Positions 16,845-25,061 of a stretch of 64,000 bases of DNA are shown here, one piece after another. Position 1 is the stretch's first letter; every line of letters starts with the position of its first letter. Made by a program: the position numbers and the translations under genes. Location: the NCBI RefSeq assembly GCF_026241155.1, contig NZ_JAPFGP010000005.1:124001-188000 (forward strand), written 5' to 3'. The notes beneath the pieces were generated by a model. The model ran no database searches. It saw only the letters and a list, made by a program, of their open reading frames with translations, and was not told the origin of the DNA. The DNA comes from Paucibacter sp. PLA-PC-4. GTDB taxonomy: Bacteria; Pseudomonadota; Gammaproteobacteria; Burkholderiales; Burkholderiaceae_C.

Positions 16845-18926
16845 ATGACTGTTGCGACGCAAGACCTGACCCGCCACCGCAAGGACCGTCTCTCACTGGG
16901 CAGCTGGCTGACCGCTGCCGTGCTGACGGCGGTGCTGCTGGCCGTGCTGAGCTGTGCCTGGCTGATCGAGAACTTTGCGCGCGCTCACGCCGAGCGGCGC
17001 GCCACCGAGTCGCTGCGCCAGACCGCGCTGGACTTCCGTGACGCACTGGACCGGGGTATGGCCCAGCAGTTCCAGGAGGTCAAGGTACTGTCTCAGCTGG
17101 AGCTGTTTCAACGCCACGACGATGTGCCGGCGATGCGCCGGGCGCTGGAGCAGATCAGGCTCGGTTTTGGTCATTTCGCCTGGCTGGGTGTGACCGATTC
17201 TGAGGGCCAGGTGCTGGCCGCCGGTGGCGGCCTGCTCGAAGGCGTCAATGTCTCGACGCGGCCTTGGTGGCAGGGCGGCAAGGCCGGACCTTTCGTCGGC
17301 GATGTGCATGCGGCGGTGCTGTTGGAGAAGCTGCTGCCCAAGCAGAGCGAGCCCTGGCGCTTTGTAGACTTTGCGTTGCCGCTACGCGATGAGCGCGGCC
17401 GCTATCTGGGCGTGTTCGGCGTGCATCTGAGTTGGGCCTGGGCGCGCCAGATCAAGAATGAGCTGATCGACGCGGCGATGGAGTCGCATGCGGCCGAGGC
17501 CCTGGTGATCGGGCAGGACGGCACCGTGCTGCTAGGTCCTGCGGCGCTGGAGGGCCGCAAGCTGGCGCTGGATATGGGCACGATAGGCACGGCCCAGCGC
17601 AACAGCGATGCAGGGGTCGACTATTTTGCGGTGACTGCCGCGACGCGCGGCCAGGGCAGCTACCCAGGCCTGGGATGGACCGTCTTGATGCGCACGCCGA
17701 CCAGCGTTGCGTTGGCCGACTACCATCGGTTGCGCAGCAAGATCGTGGCAGTCGCGCTGGCGCTGGTGGCCCTGTCTGTGCCGCTGGCCTGGCTGCTGGC
17801 GCGCCGCTTGTCGGCGCCGCTCGAGCGCCTGGCCGCAGTCATCTCGGCACGGCGTCACCTGGGCGACGAGCCGCTGCCGCGTGTGGGGGGCTATCGCGAG
17901 GTAGCCCTGCTGTCGGGGGCGCTGGCCGATCTGTCGGCCCGACAGGCCCGACAGGACGCGACGCTGGCCGAGCTCAACACCTCGCTAGAGCAGCGCGTCG
18001 AGCAGCGCACCGCCGAGCTACAGCAGGCGCTGCGCCAGCTGCAGGCCGGCGAGCGGCGGCTGCGCACCATTGCCGACAACCTGCCGGTGCTGATCTCCTA
18101 TATCGACCGCGAGCAGCGCCTGCAGTTCCTGAACGCGACCTTCAAGCCCTGGATGGACATCGACCCGGTGCGGGCCCTGGGCCAGCGTCTGCCCGAGCTG
18201 ATCGTCCCCGAGGCTTACGAACCGCGCCGTCAGGCGCTGCAGCAGGCCCTGTGCGGCGAGCGAGCCAGCTTCGAGACCGAGGCCGTGGCTGGCGGCGTCA
18301 AGCGCATGCTACGCGCCGACTACATCCCCGATCTGCTCGAGGACGGCTCGGTAGCGGGCGTCTACACCCTGGCCACCGACATCACGGCAGCCAAGTTGGT
18401 CGAGCAGCATCTGGATCGCTTGTCGCGCGTCGACGAACTGACCGGCCTGCCGAACCGACGCCAGTTCGAGGAGCGACTGGACAAGGCGCTGGCCCGCAGC
18501 CGGCGCAACGCCCAGGGCATGGCCTTGATCTTCCTGGACATCGACAAGTTCAAGCAGATCAACGACGGGCTCGGCCACGCTGCCGGCGATCAGGTGCTGC
18601 AGGAGTTCGCGCGGCGCCTGAGCCGCTGCGTGCGTGGCACCGATATGGTCGCGCGGCTGGGCGGCGACGAGTTCGTGCTGATCCTGGAGGGCTTGCACCG
18701 GCCCGAAGAGGCCGAACTAGTGGCTGGCAAGATCCTGCATGCGATGCAGGCGCCGGTGGAGCTGCCCAACGGAGCGCAACAACTGGCGACCAGCATGGGG
18801 ATTGCGGCCTATGCCGGCGGGCCAGACGACTTGCCGGCTGCGGCCGAGTTGCTGGCCAGCGCGGATGAGGCGCTGTATCGGGCCAAGGGGGCGGGGAGGG
18901 GGTGTTTCAGGTGGGCCATGACGTGA
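16845..18926 (+). CDS. Membrane sensor diguanylate cyclase (Cache-like, PAS, GGDEF)
   Basis: A 693-residue c-di-GMP synthase. One membrane helix near residue 25 and a second near 305 bracket a periplasmic dCache-like domain (LSQLELFQRHDDVPAMRRAL, STRPWWQGG, GVFGVHLSW). A HAMP-like stretch (RLSAPLERLAAVI) and a coiled-coil (NTSLEQRVEQRTAELQQAL) lead to a PAS domain (LRTIADNLPVLISYIDREQR). The C-terminal GGDEF domain opens DELTGLPNRRQFEERL and has an intact LGGDEF motif near residue 605. An RGTD inhibitory I-site lies five residues before it, so product feedback is likely. I chose ATG 16845 although no strong Shine-Dalgarno is visible; an upstream in-frame start adds 12 residues. Confidence 0.93.
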   Translation: MTVATQDLTRHRKDRLSLGSWLTAAVLTAVLLAVLSCAWLIENFARAHAERRATESLRQTALDFRDALDRGMAQQFQEVKVLSQLELFQRHDDVPAMRRALEQIRLGFGHFAWLGVTDSEGQVLAAGGGLLEGVNVSTRPWWQGGKAGPFVGDVHAAVLLEKLLPKQSEPWRFVDFALPLRDERGRYLGVFGVHLSWAWARQIKNELIDAAMESHAAEALVIGQDGTVLLGPAALEGRKLALDMGTIGTAQRNSDAGVDYFAVTAATRGQGSYPGLGWTVLMRTPTSVALADYHRLRSKIVAVALALVALSVPLAWLLARRLSAPLERLAAVISARRHLGDEPLPRVGGYREVALLSGALADLSARQARQDATLAELNTSLEQRVEQRTAELQQALRQLQAGERRLRTIADNLPVLISYIDREQRLQFLNATFKPWMDIDPVRALGQRLPELIVPEAYEPRRQALQQALCGERASFETEAVAGGVKRMLRADYIPDLLEDGSVAGVYTLATDITAAKLVEQHLDRLSRVDELTGLPNRRQFEERLDKALARSRRNAQGMALIFLDIDKFKQINDGLGHAAGDQVLQEFARRLSRCVRGTDMVARLGGDEFVLILEGLHRPEEAELVAGKILHAMQAPVELPNGAQQLATSMGIAAYAGGPDDLPAAAELLASADEALYRAKGAGRGCFRWAMT

Positions 18927-19006
18927 TTTCAGGGAATCGTCAGACCCATGACAAGATTCGAGTTTTCCTCTAAAGAACATGAGCTTATGAGATCAGTATT
19001 CATGTC

Positions 19007-19249
19007 ATGCAAGAGGGCACCCAGCAACTTGTGCTGGCTGCCGGCCCGGCCGGCCTCACACCGAAGGCGCTGACAAGCGCCGCAGGCGTGGCGAGCTGAT
19101 CGACGGTCAACCGCTACCTCGCCGCGCTGCGCGCCTCGGGCGCGATCAAGGCCCTGGGCGCCGGTCGCCCGACCCGCTACATCGCCGCCACCGCCTTCTC
19201 GCGCGCCGATATCGACGCCTATTTCGAGCGCCCGGCCAACAGTCGGCCG
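19007..19249 (+). pseudogene. Severed N-terminal winged-helix segment of the Fic gene
   Basis: In the same frame as the downstream Fic gene, an ATG at 19007 opens MQEGTQQLVLAAGPAGLTPK and continues through a helix-turn-helix pattern (LTSAAGVAS, stop, STVNRYLAALRASGAIKALG, then GRPTRYIAATAFS). The TGA at 19097-19099 is codon 31, in the turn before the recognition helix. Residues on both sides of the stop fit one winged-helix domain, so this is a broken gene start, not an intergenic region. A single-base change (or an assembly error) explains it. Confidence 0.75.
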
Positions 19250-20164
19250 GTGGCACCGTTTCGTGAGGCCATGCTGCTGCCCTCGCCCAATATCGATCCC
19301 GGTCGCGCGCTGCGCTGCACCCAGGTGCAGGCGCTGGCGAACACCATGGATCGCAAGTACCTGGCCGAGTTCATCATCGACTTCTCCTGGGGCTCGTCGG
19401 TGCTGGAGGGCAGCAGCTACTCGGCCCTGGACACGGCCGCGCTGATCCAGTACGGCCAGCAGAACAAGAGTAAACCGACCGAGGATGCCTTGTTGGCCCT
19501 CAATCACAAGCGGGCAGGTGAGCATTTGTGGGCACACCGGGAACTGTCGGTCGAGAACCTTCGCGCCATGCATGCCTTGTTGACCGACGACCATGGCTTG
19601 CCGGAGGTGGGGGGCTCAGACCATTTACTGCCGCCTGAGCAGCGCGGCAAGCCGCGCGACTTCGAGGAAGTCAGCCTGATGAACTCGGCCTACATTCCAC
19701 CGTTTCGGCCGGGTACAGGGCATGCAGCCGCGCTGCTGGATGAAATCATCAGCACCGCCTCGGGGTTGGCGCCGGTCGAGGCGGCGCTATACCTGATGAC
19801 GCGCATCGCCTATGCGCAATCATTCGCCAACGGCAACAAACGGTCCTCGCGTATTGCCGCCAATCTGCCGCTACTGGCGGCCGGTCTGATCCCGTTCTCG
19901 TTCGTCGATGTGGACAAGGCGGACTACACCCGCGGCATGGCCGCGTTCTATGAACTCGGCAGCATCCATACGATCGAGCAGACCTTCATCCGCGGCTACG
20001 CCAAGTCCATCGTCCGCAGCAGCAATAACCCGCCCGCGATGCGCTCGCGTGGCTTCGACCCGGACCAGATCGCCGACCTGTTGGTGGCCTTCATCAACAC
20101 CGGCAAGCCGCTCGCGGATGCGCGAGCGAGGGCGTTCTTCAAAGGCTCATTACCTCGAGGTTGA
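19250..20164 (+). CDS. Fic family protein (N-terminally interrupted)
   Basis: Fic-domain protein, normally an AMP- or NMP-transferase acting on protein hydroxyls. From the GTG at 19250 it is 304 residues; ATGs at 19271-region codon 8 and codon 33 are other possible restarts. An inhibitory-helix motif of class II type is present (S49-S-V-L-E53-G). The Fic core reads Q190-SFANGNKRSSR, so the usual catalytic His is Gln and the usual GNGR is GNKR. The core is followed by ANLPLLAAGLIPFSFVDV, typical of one Fic subgroup. A C-terminal helical domain may be another small helix-turn-helix (FDPDQIADLLVAFINTG). The full gene once began at 19007 with a winged helix, now cut off by TGA at 19097. Activity is doubtful. 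Confidence 0.75.
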   Translation: MAPFREAMLLPSPNIDPGRALRCTQVQALANTMDRKYLAEFIIDFSWGSSVLEGSSYSALDTAALIQYGQQNKSKPTEDALLALNHKRAGEHLWAHRELSVENLRAMHALLTDDHGLPEVGGSDHLLPPEQRGKPRDFEEVSLMNSAYIPPFRPGTGHAAALLDEIISTASGLAPVEAALYLMTRIAYAQSFANGNKRSSRIAANLPLLAAGLIPFSFVDVDKADYTRGMAAFYELGSIHTIEQTFIRGYAKSIVRSSNNPPAMRSRGFDPDQIADLLVAFINTGKPLADARARAFFKGSLPRG

Positions 20165-20176
20165 CCCGCTTCGCTT

Positions 20177-20598
20177 TCAATCCAGCGCACGAGCCAGGAA
20201 GTCGGCCGGCCGCCAGATCTCTATGCCGTGAAACGGATGCAGCGCCAGCAGTTCCTGGTCTGCGCTGAAGATTACTTGGGCCTCGCCATTTAAGGCCACA
20301 TCAAGGAACTTATCGTCCTTGGGGTCGCGGCAGGCCGAGATCCGCTGAGAGATGGGAATCAGTCGGGCGACCCCACCGAGCAGACGCAGAAGTGCTGCCT
20401 GTCCTCGCGGGACACATACTTGTCGAACTTGGGGCGGGACAGGACGTCACTCAACTCCGTAAGTGTGGCTTCCGACAACATAGGGGTGCCCCATGCCAGC
20501 GCGTGATCTACGGCCCTGGCGGCGGTGCCGCCGGGCATCAGAAGGCGGCTGACCCAGAGATTGGTGTCGACCACCAGCTTGCGTTCAGCACTCAGCAA
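20177..20598 (-). pseudogene. PIN-domain toxin, frameshifted
   Basis: A PIN-domain ribonuclease of the toxin type. The first part, LVVDTNLWVSRLLMPGG to RPKFDKYVSREDRQ, is in frame with the antitoxin reading frame; a possible TTG start is at 20598. The second part, ALLRLLGGVARLIPISQRI, then CRDPKDDKFLDVALNG, ADQELLALHPFHGIEIW and ADFLARALD, continues in another frame to a TGA at 20177. Joining them needs one extra base near 20396, consistent with a 1-base deletion. Without the shift, translation stops at 20359 after HFCVCSVGSPD, and loses the conserved KDDKFL acidic residue pair. The Fic gene converges on it, 12 bases away. Confidence 0.8.
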
Positions 20599-20829
20599 GT
20601 CCTGCAACACATCCTCCGTCATCCAGGCATCAACGGCCTTGGCGCCAACGCGGTCGCTGAAACGCTGAAATTCGGCGACGTTCAGATGCACCAGGCGCTC
20701 GTACTCCTGCATCGACATCACCACCGCCACATCCCGCTTCTGGCGCTGGATCACCACCGACTCCCGCCGGGCAGCCTCCAGGACATCGGCCAAACCCTGC
20801 CTGGCTTCACTCGCTGTCACAGTACGCAT
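20359..20829 (-). CDS. Phd/YefM-type antitoxin fused in frame to truncated PIN toxin
   Basis: The N-terminal part (MRTVTASEARQGLADVLEAA, ARRESVVIQRQKRDVAVVM) is a Phd/YefM DNA-binding antitoxin domain, which neutralises its toxin and autoregulates the operon. The frame then runs without a stop through MTEDVLQDLLSAER straight into the PIN-toxin start LVVDTNLWVSRLL. Normally the two are separate, overlapping genes; here they read as one protein that ends after the toxin's frameshift. A GTG three codons upstream (20838) is the alternative start. It is either a rare fusion or the result of an indel near the old junction. I cannot tell which without relatives. Confidence 0.7.
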   Translation of the reverse strand: MRTVTASEARQGLADVLEAARRESVVIQRQKRDVAVVMSMQEYERLVHLNVAEFQRFSDRVGAKAVDAWMTEDVLQDLLSAERKLVVDTNLWVSRLLMPGGTAARAVDHALAWGTPMLSEATLTELSDVLSRPKFDKYVSREDRQHFCVCSVGSPD

Positions 20830-20921
20830 TCGCAGCACTTTTTGTACGATTTGAACTCAAGCATCCCAAGAAAGCGAAATGCAATGGCGGCGCTTGCTCT
20901 GCCCCAACTTCTCCTGGCCGA

Positions 20922-23921
20922 TCAACCGGCCGCTGCGCACACGGCTTCATGCCCGTCCCACGCTTTCAAAAAGTCTCTTGTGCTCGTCGGCAATTGCTTT
21001 GAGATGCTCTGGCCAAACTGCTTGTCCCAGCGAGCCGCAGCCCCTTTCTCTCCCAGCGCCATGCTCGCCAAGCTGCCGTAGACCAAGGCGCCATGTCGAA
21101 ACAGAGGCGTCAGCGTCGGGTCTTTTTCAGCGAGGAGCTGAGCGGCCAGTCGTTCCACCTCGCGCCAATCGTTGCGCAGCCAAGCAGCATAGAGTCTGAC
21201 CTGCGCGCGCAGCCACTCCGGCGCTTCGCGCGGCAGCTTGGCCAACCACGCAGCCTGATCCCACAAGCGCCGTGCCTCTTCGCTGGGGAGATGGGCCACC
21301 GTGGAGTTGGCAAGATGCGTCATGGTCTGGTGGAGCGTCGCCGCATGAAAGGGCACGACACCGGAGAGCTGAGCTCTAAGCAAGCGGATGTCACGTGCCA
21401 GTACCGGGTCACTTTTTTCCAGCTCGGCAACCACCTTGTCCGCGGAGAAGGCCCGGCTCGCAGCGCGAGCGTCCAGATGCGCACGGACCAGGCTCGAGTA
21501 CTCCATCCGGGTGACGTCGGCAACAGTTGCCAACGGGTGCCGGCATTCCAAGGCATTCAGGATTGGCAAGCCGGCTAGGACGAGTTGCGGGAGCTGATGC
21601 GCAGACTGGCTTTTGAATCGTGCTTTGGGCGCCTGGAGCGCAACACTAGGGTAGAAGTCGGAATGCGCTCTTGCCTGGTGCTGCCTGACAAAAGTGCGCA
21701 GCATCGCTGCACCACCCACGCGCCGCACTTGCAGATCGGCAATAGAACTCAAGCCCACGCGGCGCAGCTCATCGGCCAGCGCAGGGGCTTCCCACAAACG
21801 ACTTGCCTGCTCGACCGCCAAGGCCGGCGTGACCTTGCTGCGCGCAAGGATGACGAAGTCGTTGCTGTTGGTTACTAGCAGTTCACTGTGAGGGAACTCC
21901 GTCAGCAGCGCCGCCAGCATTTCTGCGAGGAGCGCGTCGGTCATCTCGTATGCGTGAATCCACTGCACCAACAAACCGTCCTCACGGAGCTTGCCGCGGA
22001 CCCGCGAATAGAACTCTCGGGTGAACAGGCTTGCGACACCGCTGACCCAGGGGTTGGACGGTTCGGAGACGATGGCATCGTACAAGCCGTCGTGTGTCGC
22101 CAGAAAGGTCCGAGCATCCTCGATGTGGAGCAAGGACCGCGGGTCTTCGTATGCCCTGGCATTGAAAGGTAGAAAGGTCTTGGCGCCCTCCCACATCGCG
22201 CGCTCGATCTCGATCGTGTCCACGCGCTGCACGACAGAAGAACCCAGCAGCGTGTGTGTGGACAAGCCAGAACCCCAACCGATGACCGCAACTTCCTTCG
22301 GCTGCGGATGCCAGGCCAGCGGTGCCAAGCCCAGCATCAGCATCGTGATCTCATCTGAGGTTGGTGCGCTCTGCGAGTCCCTGAGGCCCGCATCGGGCTT
22401 GCCATTGGTGGAGATGATGACGGTCTGATCGCTGAACATGCGGGCCGAGACCGTAGCGGTGGATCCATCGCGGAAATAGAGCAGTTGGCCGAGTTGGGGC
22501 TCATCTACAACCCCGGTTCGAAACACGCCTGAGGCCTGCTGCAGGGTACTGGGCAAGCCGAAGTGGAGGACTAGGCCAGCCACAGTTGCCGCGCCCGCCG
22601 CGCTCGCTCCGGCGGGCAGCGACCAGCTTCTTTGCTTGAGCCCGCGCAGCAGCCACAGGCCGATCAGCACATCCATGGTGGCTGCGGTCAGCACGCTGAG
22701 GGTAATTCCCATAAGCGGTATCAAGACGTGTACCACCGTCACCACGCCGAAGATGGCACCAATCGTATTGGCTGCGTAGACACGGCCAATGGCCGCTTCG
22801 CCCGCCCCTCGGCGGAGCAGGGCGGTGGTGAATAGCGGGAGTGTCATGCCCGCGAAGAAAGCGGCGGGGCTCATCACCAGCAAGGCAATGACTGCCGTAG
22901 CGACGCTGTACAGCGCATAGCCGCCGTCGGTTCGTGCCAGCGCCGCCGTCAACCAGCTAACCCACTCAAAACTCCGGGCCAGCACCGGCACGGACAATAG
23001 CGCGCAGGTGCCCATCGCGACTTGCACATAACCTGCGTAGCGCACCACATCGGCAATCTGATCGCCCCGGTGGCGAATCCACAGCCCACCGCAGGCGATG
23101 CCGAAGATGAAGGCGGCGAGCATCAGCTCGAAGCCATGCAGCGTGGTGCCCAGGGCCTGGTTCAACATGCGCACCCAGCCAATCTCGTAGCCAAAGGACG
23201 CGGCGCTGGAGAGGAAGGTAGCGGCGAGCAGCGTGCGCTGCAGGCTTCGTAGATCGGCGCCTCGAGCAGCGGGCTTGTCGCCCTCCTGCGCAGCGATGCC
23301 GCGCTCAGGGGCTTTAATGGCAATCCAGGCAGTGCCTGCGGCCAACAACAGGTTCATGCCCGCAGCAACCTGCAGGCTGCCGGGCAACCCAAACAGGGGC
23401 AGCAGCAGGAAGCTGGCCGCCAGGGCACCGGCGGCGGCACCCAGGCCATTCGCAAAGTAGAGGCCGCCCAGCGTCGCGCCCATGGCTTCCCGGTTCCAGC
23501 GCAGCATGCCGCCGGCGATAAGTGGAAAGGTCGCACCAAGCAGAACGGTCTGCACCGCGATCAGGCTGCCCGCGCCCAGCCAGGGCCAGGCCTTAGCCGC
23601 CCAATGGCCTTGTAGCGCCGGCAGCACCTGCGTCTCGCTCAAGCCGACAAAGCCGGTGAACAGTCCATGAAAAGCAAAGCCAGCCAGGCCGATCAGCAAC
23701 TCAATTGCGGCATAGCACCCAATCAGGCTGTGCAGCCGCGTGGTCAGCCGACTTACCGCCCAGGCACCAACGGCCATGCCACCCATGAACATCACCAGCA
23801 CTAGGGTCTGCGCGTAGGCGGCGTGGCCTAGCAGAAGGCCGAGGTACTGGGTCCAAACCGACTGGTAGATCAGCGCGGAGAAACCAGAGGCCACGAAAAG
23901 TAGTAGCAGTGCGATCCGCAT
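20922..23921 (-). CDS. Membrane-fused spermidine-synthase-like protein
   Basis: A 999-residue protein. The N-terminal ~430 residues have about 12 membrane helices of the fused-MFS/spermidine-synthase type (MRIALLLLFVASGFSALIYQ, VFMGGMAVGAWAVSRL-like second helix region). Next comes a Rossmann-fold aminopropyltransferase-like domain with the nucleotide-loop VIGWGSGLSTHTLLG, acidic strand DTIEIERAMWEGAKTF, DARTFL and DAIVSEPSNPWVSG. The C-terminal ~230 residues are helical and of unknown role. Proteins of this class are widespread and rarely shown to make spermidine, so the substrate is open. It lies downstream of the pilin gene, beyond a terminator-like hairpin, between degraded toxin-antitoxin loci. 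Length is at the upper end for the family. Confidence 0.85.
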   Translation of the reverse strand: MRIALLLLFVASGFSALIYQSVWTQYLGLLLGHAAYAQTLVLVMFMGGMAVGAWAVSRLTTRLHSLIGCYAAIELLIGLAGFAFHGLFTGFVGLSETQVLPALQGHWAAKAWPWLGAGSLIAVQTVLLGATFPLIAGGMLRWNREAMGATLGGLYFANGLGAAAGALAASFLLLPLFGLPGSLQVAAGMNLLLAAGTAWIAIKAPERGIAAQEGDKPAARGADLRSLQRTLLAATFLSSAASFGYEIGWVRMLNQALGTTLHGFELMLAAFIFGIACGGLWIRHRGDQIADVVRYAGYVQVAMGTCALLSVPVLARSFEWVSWLTAALARTDGGYALYSVATAVIALLVMSPAAFFAGMTLPLFTTALLRRGAGEAAIGRVYAANTIGAIFGVVTVVHVLIPLMGITLSVLTAATMDVLIGLWLLRGLKQRSWSLPAGASAAGAATVAGLVLHFGLPSTLQQASGVFRTGVVDEPQLGQLLYFRDGSTATVSARMFSDQTVIISTNGKPDAGLRDSQSAPTSDEITMLMLGLAPLAWHPQPKEVAVIGWGSGLSTHTLLGSSVVQRVDTIEIERAMWEGAKTFLPFNARAYEDPRSLLHIEDARTFLATHDGLYDAIVSEPSNPWVSGVASLFTREFYSRVRGKLREDGLLVQWIHAYEMTDALLAEMLAALLTEFPHSELLVTNSNDFVILARSKVTPALAVEQASRLWEAPALADELRRVGLSSIADLQVRRVGGAAMLRTFVRQHQARAHSDFYPSVALQAPKARFKSQSAHQLPQLVLAGLPILNALECRHPLATVADVTRMEYSSLVRAHLDARAASRAFSADKVVAELEKSDPVLARDIRLLRAQLSGVVPFHAATLHQTMTHLANSTVAHLPSEEARRLWDQAAWLAKLPREAPEWLRAQVRLYAAWLRNDWREVERLAAQLLAEKDPTLTPLFRHGALVYGSLASMALGEKGAAARWDKQFGQSISKQLPTSTRDFLKAWDGHEAVCAAAG

Positions 23922-23998
23922 GGATAGTGCTCAGTGCAGTTGACGGCATTCGACCCATAAACAACCTCAAGAATCAATGCTTCTTGAAGCACCAAAGA

Positions 23999-24022
23999 GA
24001 AGAGGGCTCGAAAGCCCTCTTC
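23999..24022 (-). terminator. Rho-independent terminator-like hairpin after the pilin gene
   Basis: A perfect 10-bp stem GAAGAGGGCT/AGCCCTCTTC with a four-base loop that reads TTCG on the minus strand. A T-containing tail (TCTTT) follows on that strand. It lies about 75 bases after the pilin stop and before the spermidine-synthase-like gene, so it should end the pilin transcript. The plus strand also has a TTT after the stem, so it could be bidirectional. Confidence 0.7.
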
Positions 24023-24095
24023 TTTCAACACAAGTTAATGTTCACTAACAACTGCGGCGAGTGTTTTGTCGCAGTTGAGAAACAATCACTGACGC

Positions 24096-24536
24096 TCAGG
24101 GGTTGTTCTTCGTGATGGAGTCAGTTACCGCACCCTTTGTGCAGCCAGCACATTCATTCTTCCAGCTGATGCGTGCACCATCTTCGGTCGGCGTCATCTT
24201 GATCGTCTGACCGTCGATGTCGCCATGAATGCCCTTGTTCAGCACAACGTCAATAATGCCGTCAGCTGCCTTGGCGCTGGCGATTTCCTTCGTTGCCGCA
24301 AAGTCGAGCACATCATTGCTGCCGGTGGTGCAGCCGGTCTTGGTACCAATGGTCTGGATGCAAAGCGCTACTGCCTTTTTCACGCCATCGACCTGAGCCA
24401 GTGCCGAGCCGACACGTGCCTTGCCGGTGTAATCGCGATACTGCGGAATTGCCACCGCAGCCAAGATACCAATAATCGCCACGACGATCATCAGTTCGAT
24501 CAGGGTGAAACCTTGTTGGACGCGCTTCATGCTCAT
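24096..24536 (-). CDS. pilA: Type IV pilin (PilA/PilE-like major pilin)
   Basis: A 146-residue type IV prepilin. The leader MSMKRVQQG is cut before F by PilD, giving [20 protein letters not shown] with the conserved Glu5. The head domain has four Cys residues, C-x-x-x in [12 protein letters not shown], and an ECAGC pair near the C-terminus, which probably form disulfides. I keep the first Met (24536) because GGAG sits eight bases upstream; the ATG two codons later is less well placed. A sigma-54 promoter lies about 60 bases upstream, matching known PilSR/RpoN control of pilA. No other pilus gene is in the window. Confidence 0.95.
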   Translation of the reverse strand: MSMKRVQQGFTLIELMIVVAIIGILAAVAIPQYRDYTGKARVGSALAQVDGVKKAVALCIQTIGTKTGCTTGSNDVLDFAATKEIASAKAADGIIDVVLNKGIHGDIDGQTIKMTPTEDGARISWKNECAGCTKGAVTDSITKNNP

Positions 24537-24593
24537 GATGTGGACTCCTGGGAAGAAAAAAGTGCATTGAGGGGTAGAGACACTCCCCCTGAA

Positions 24594-24609
24594 TGCAGGG
24601 GTCGTGCCA
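24594..24609 (-). promoter_or_regulatory. Sigma-54 (RpoN) promoter of the pilin gene
   Basis: On the minus strand the sequence reads TGGCACG-ACCC-CTGCA. This matches the -24/-12 consensus TGGCACG-N4-TTGCW at all but one position, with the required GG and GC dinucleotides at the right spacing. The transcript would start near 24583, leaving a leader of about 45 bases before the pilin ATG at 24536. RpoN/PilR control of major pilin genes is well established in Pseudomonas, which supports the call. Confidence 0.82.
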
Positions 24610-24809
24610 GCCGTTTTGCGGCCATAAACGTGATCTGCGTCACGCGAAATTGGCAGTCCGGCGCATCGAAGTGACCATTCTTGGCAGCCGGTCCGGCGCG
24701 ATTTGTACGGGGGACCGGGAGGTGACGATTTTTGTCAGTCGCCGCACGCAAAGCCCGACTGCCAGTCAAGACTGCACTAACCAAGCTTGGTCAGTCCCAG
24801 GGCCGCACC

Positions 24810-25061
24810 ATGCAAACCATCAACATCCACTAAGCCAAGACCCATTTGTCGCGGCTCGTCGACGCAGCCAGCAAGGTGGAGCCCTTTGTGATCGCCAAGG
24901 CCGGTAAGCCTCTGGTGAAGGTGATGGCGATCAATGCGCCGGAGGCGGGGCAATTGGAGCCCCTGGGCTTCATGGCAGAGCAGATCGCCGTGCCCGATGA
25001 CTTTGTTGACCGTATGGGTGCGGTCGAAATCGAGTGGCTGTTCGTCGACGGCGACGCATGA
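24810..25061 (+). pseudogene. Phd-type antitoxin with stop at codon 8
   Basis: An 83-residue Phd-family antitoxin reading frame: MQTINIH, stop, then AKTHLSRLVDAASKVEPFVI, AKAGKPLVKVM and the C-terminal toxin-binding part EIEWLFVDGDA. The family has Glu at the stop position (typically MQTINIHEAKTHLS), so GAA or GAG has become TAA (24831-24833). The rest of the frame is well conserved and ends with ATGA overlap to the VapC gene (25058-25061). The usual start is lost for full-length antitoxin. Restart at an internal GTG would remove the DNA-binding beta strand. Confidence 0.82.

Noticed and set aside
19097-19099. TGA in the Fic gene as a selenocysteine or programmed readthrough codon
   Set aside because: No SECIS-like hairpin is evident after it, and the position falls in a helix-turn-helix turn where no Sec protein is known. 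A mutation is simpler.
20390-20404. Programmed frameshift site in the PIN toxin
   Set aside because: There is no slippery heptamer or obvious pseudoknot at the shift, and the result would be a split conserved domain. An indel is more likely.
24561-24602. Hairpin in the pilin leader as a riboswitch
   Set aside because: CCCCT-N6-AGGGG is small and overlaps the -12 element of the sigma-54 promoter, so it is mostly upstream of the transcript.
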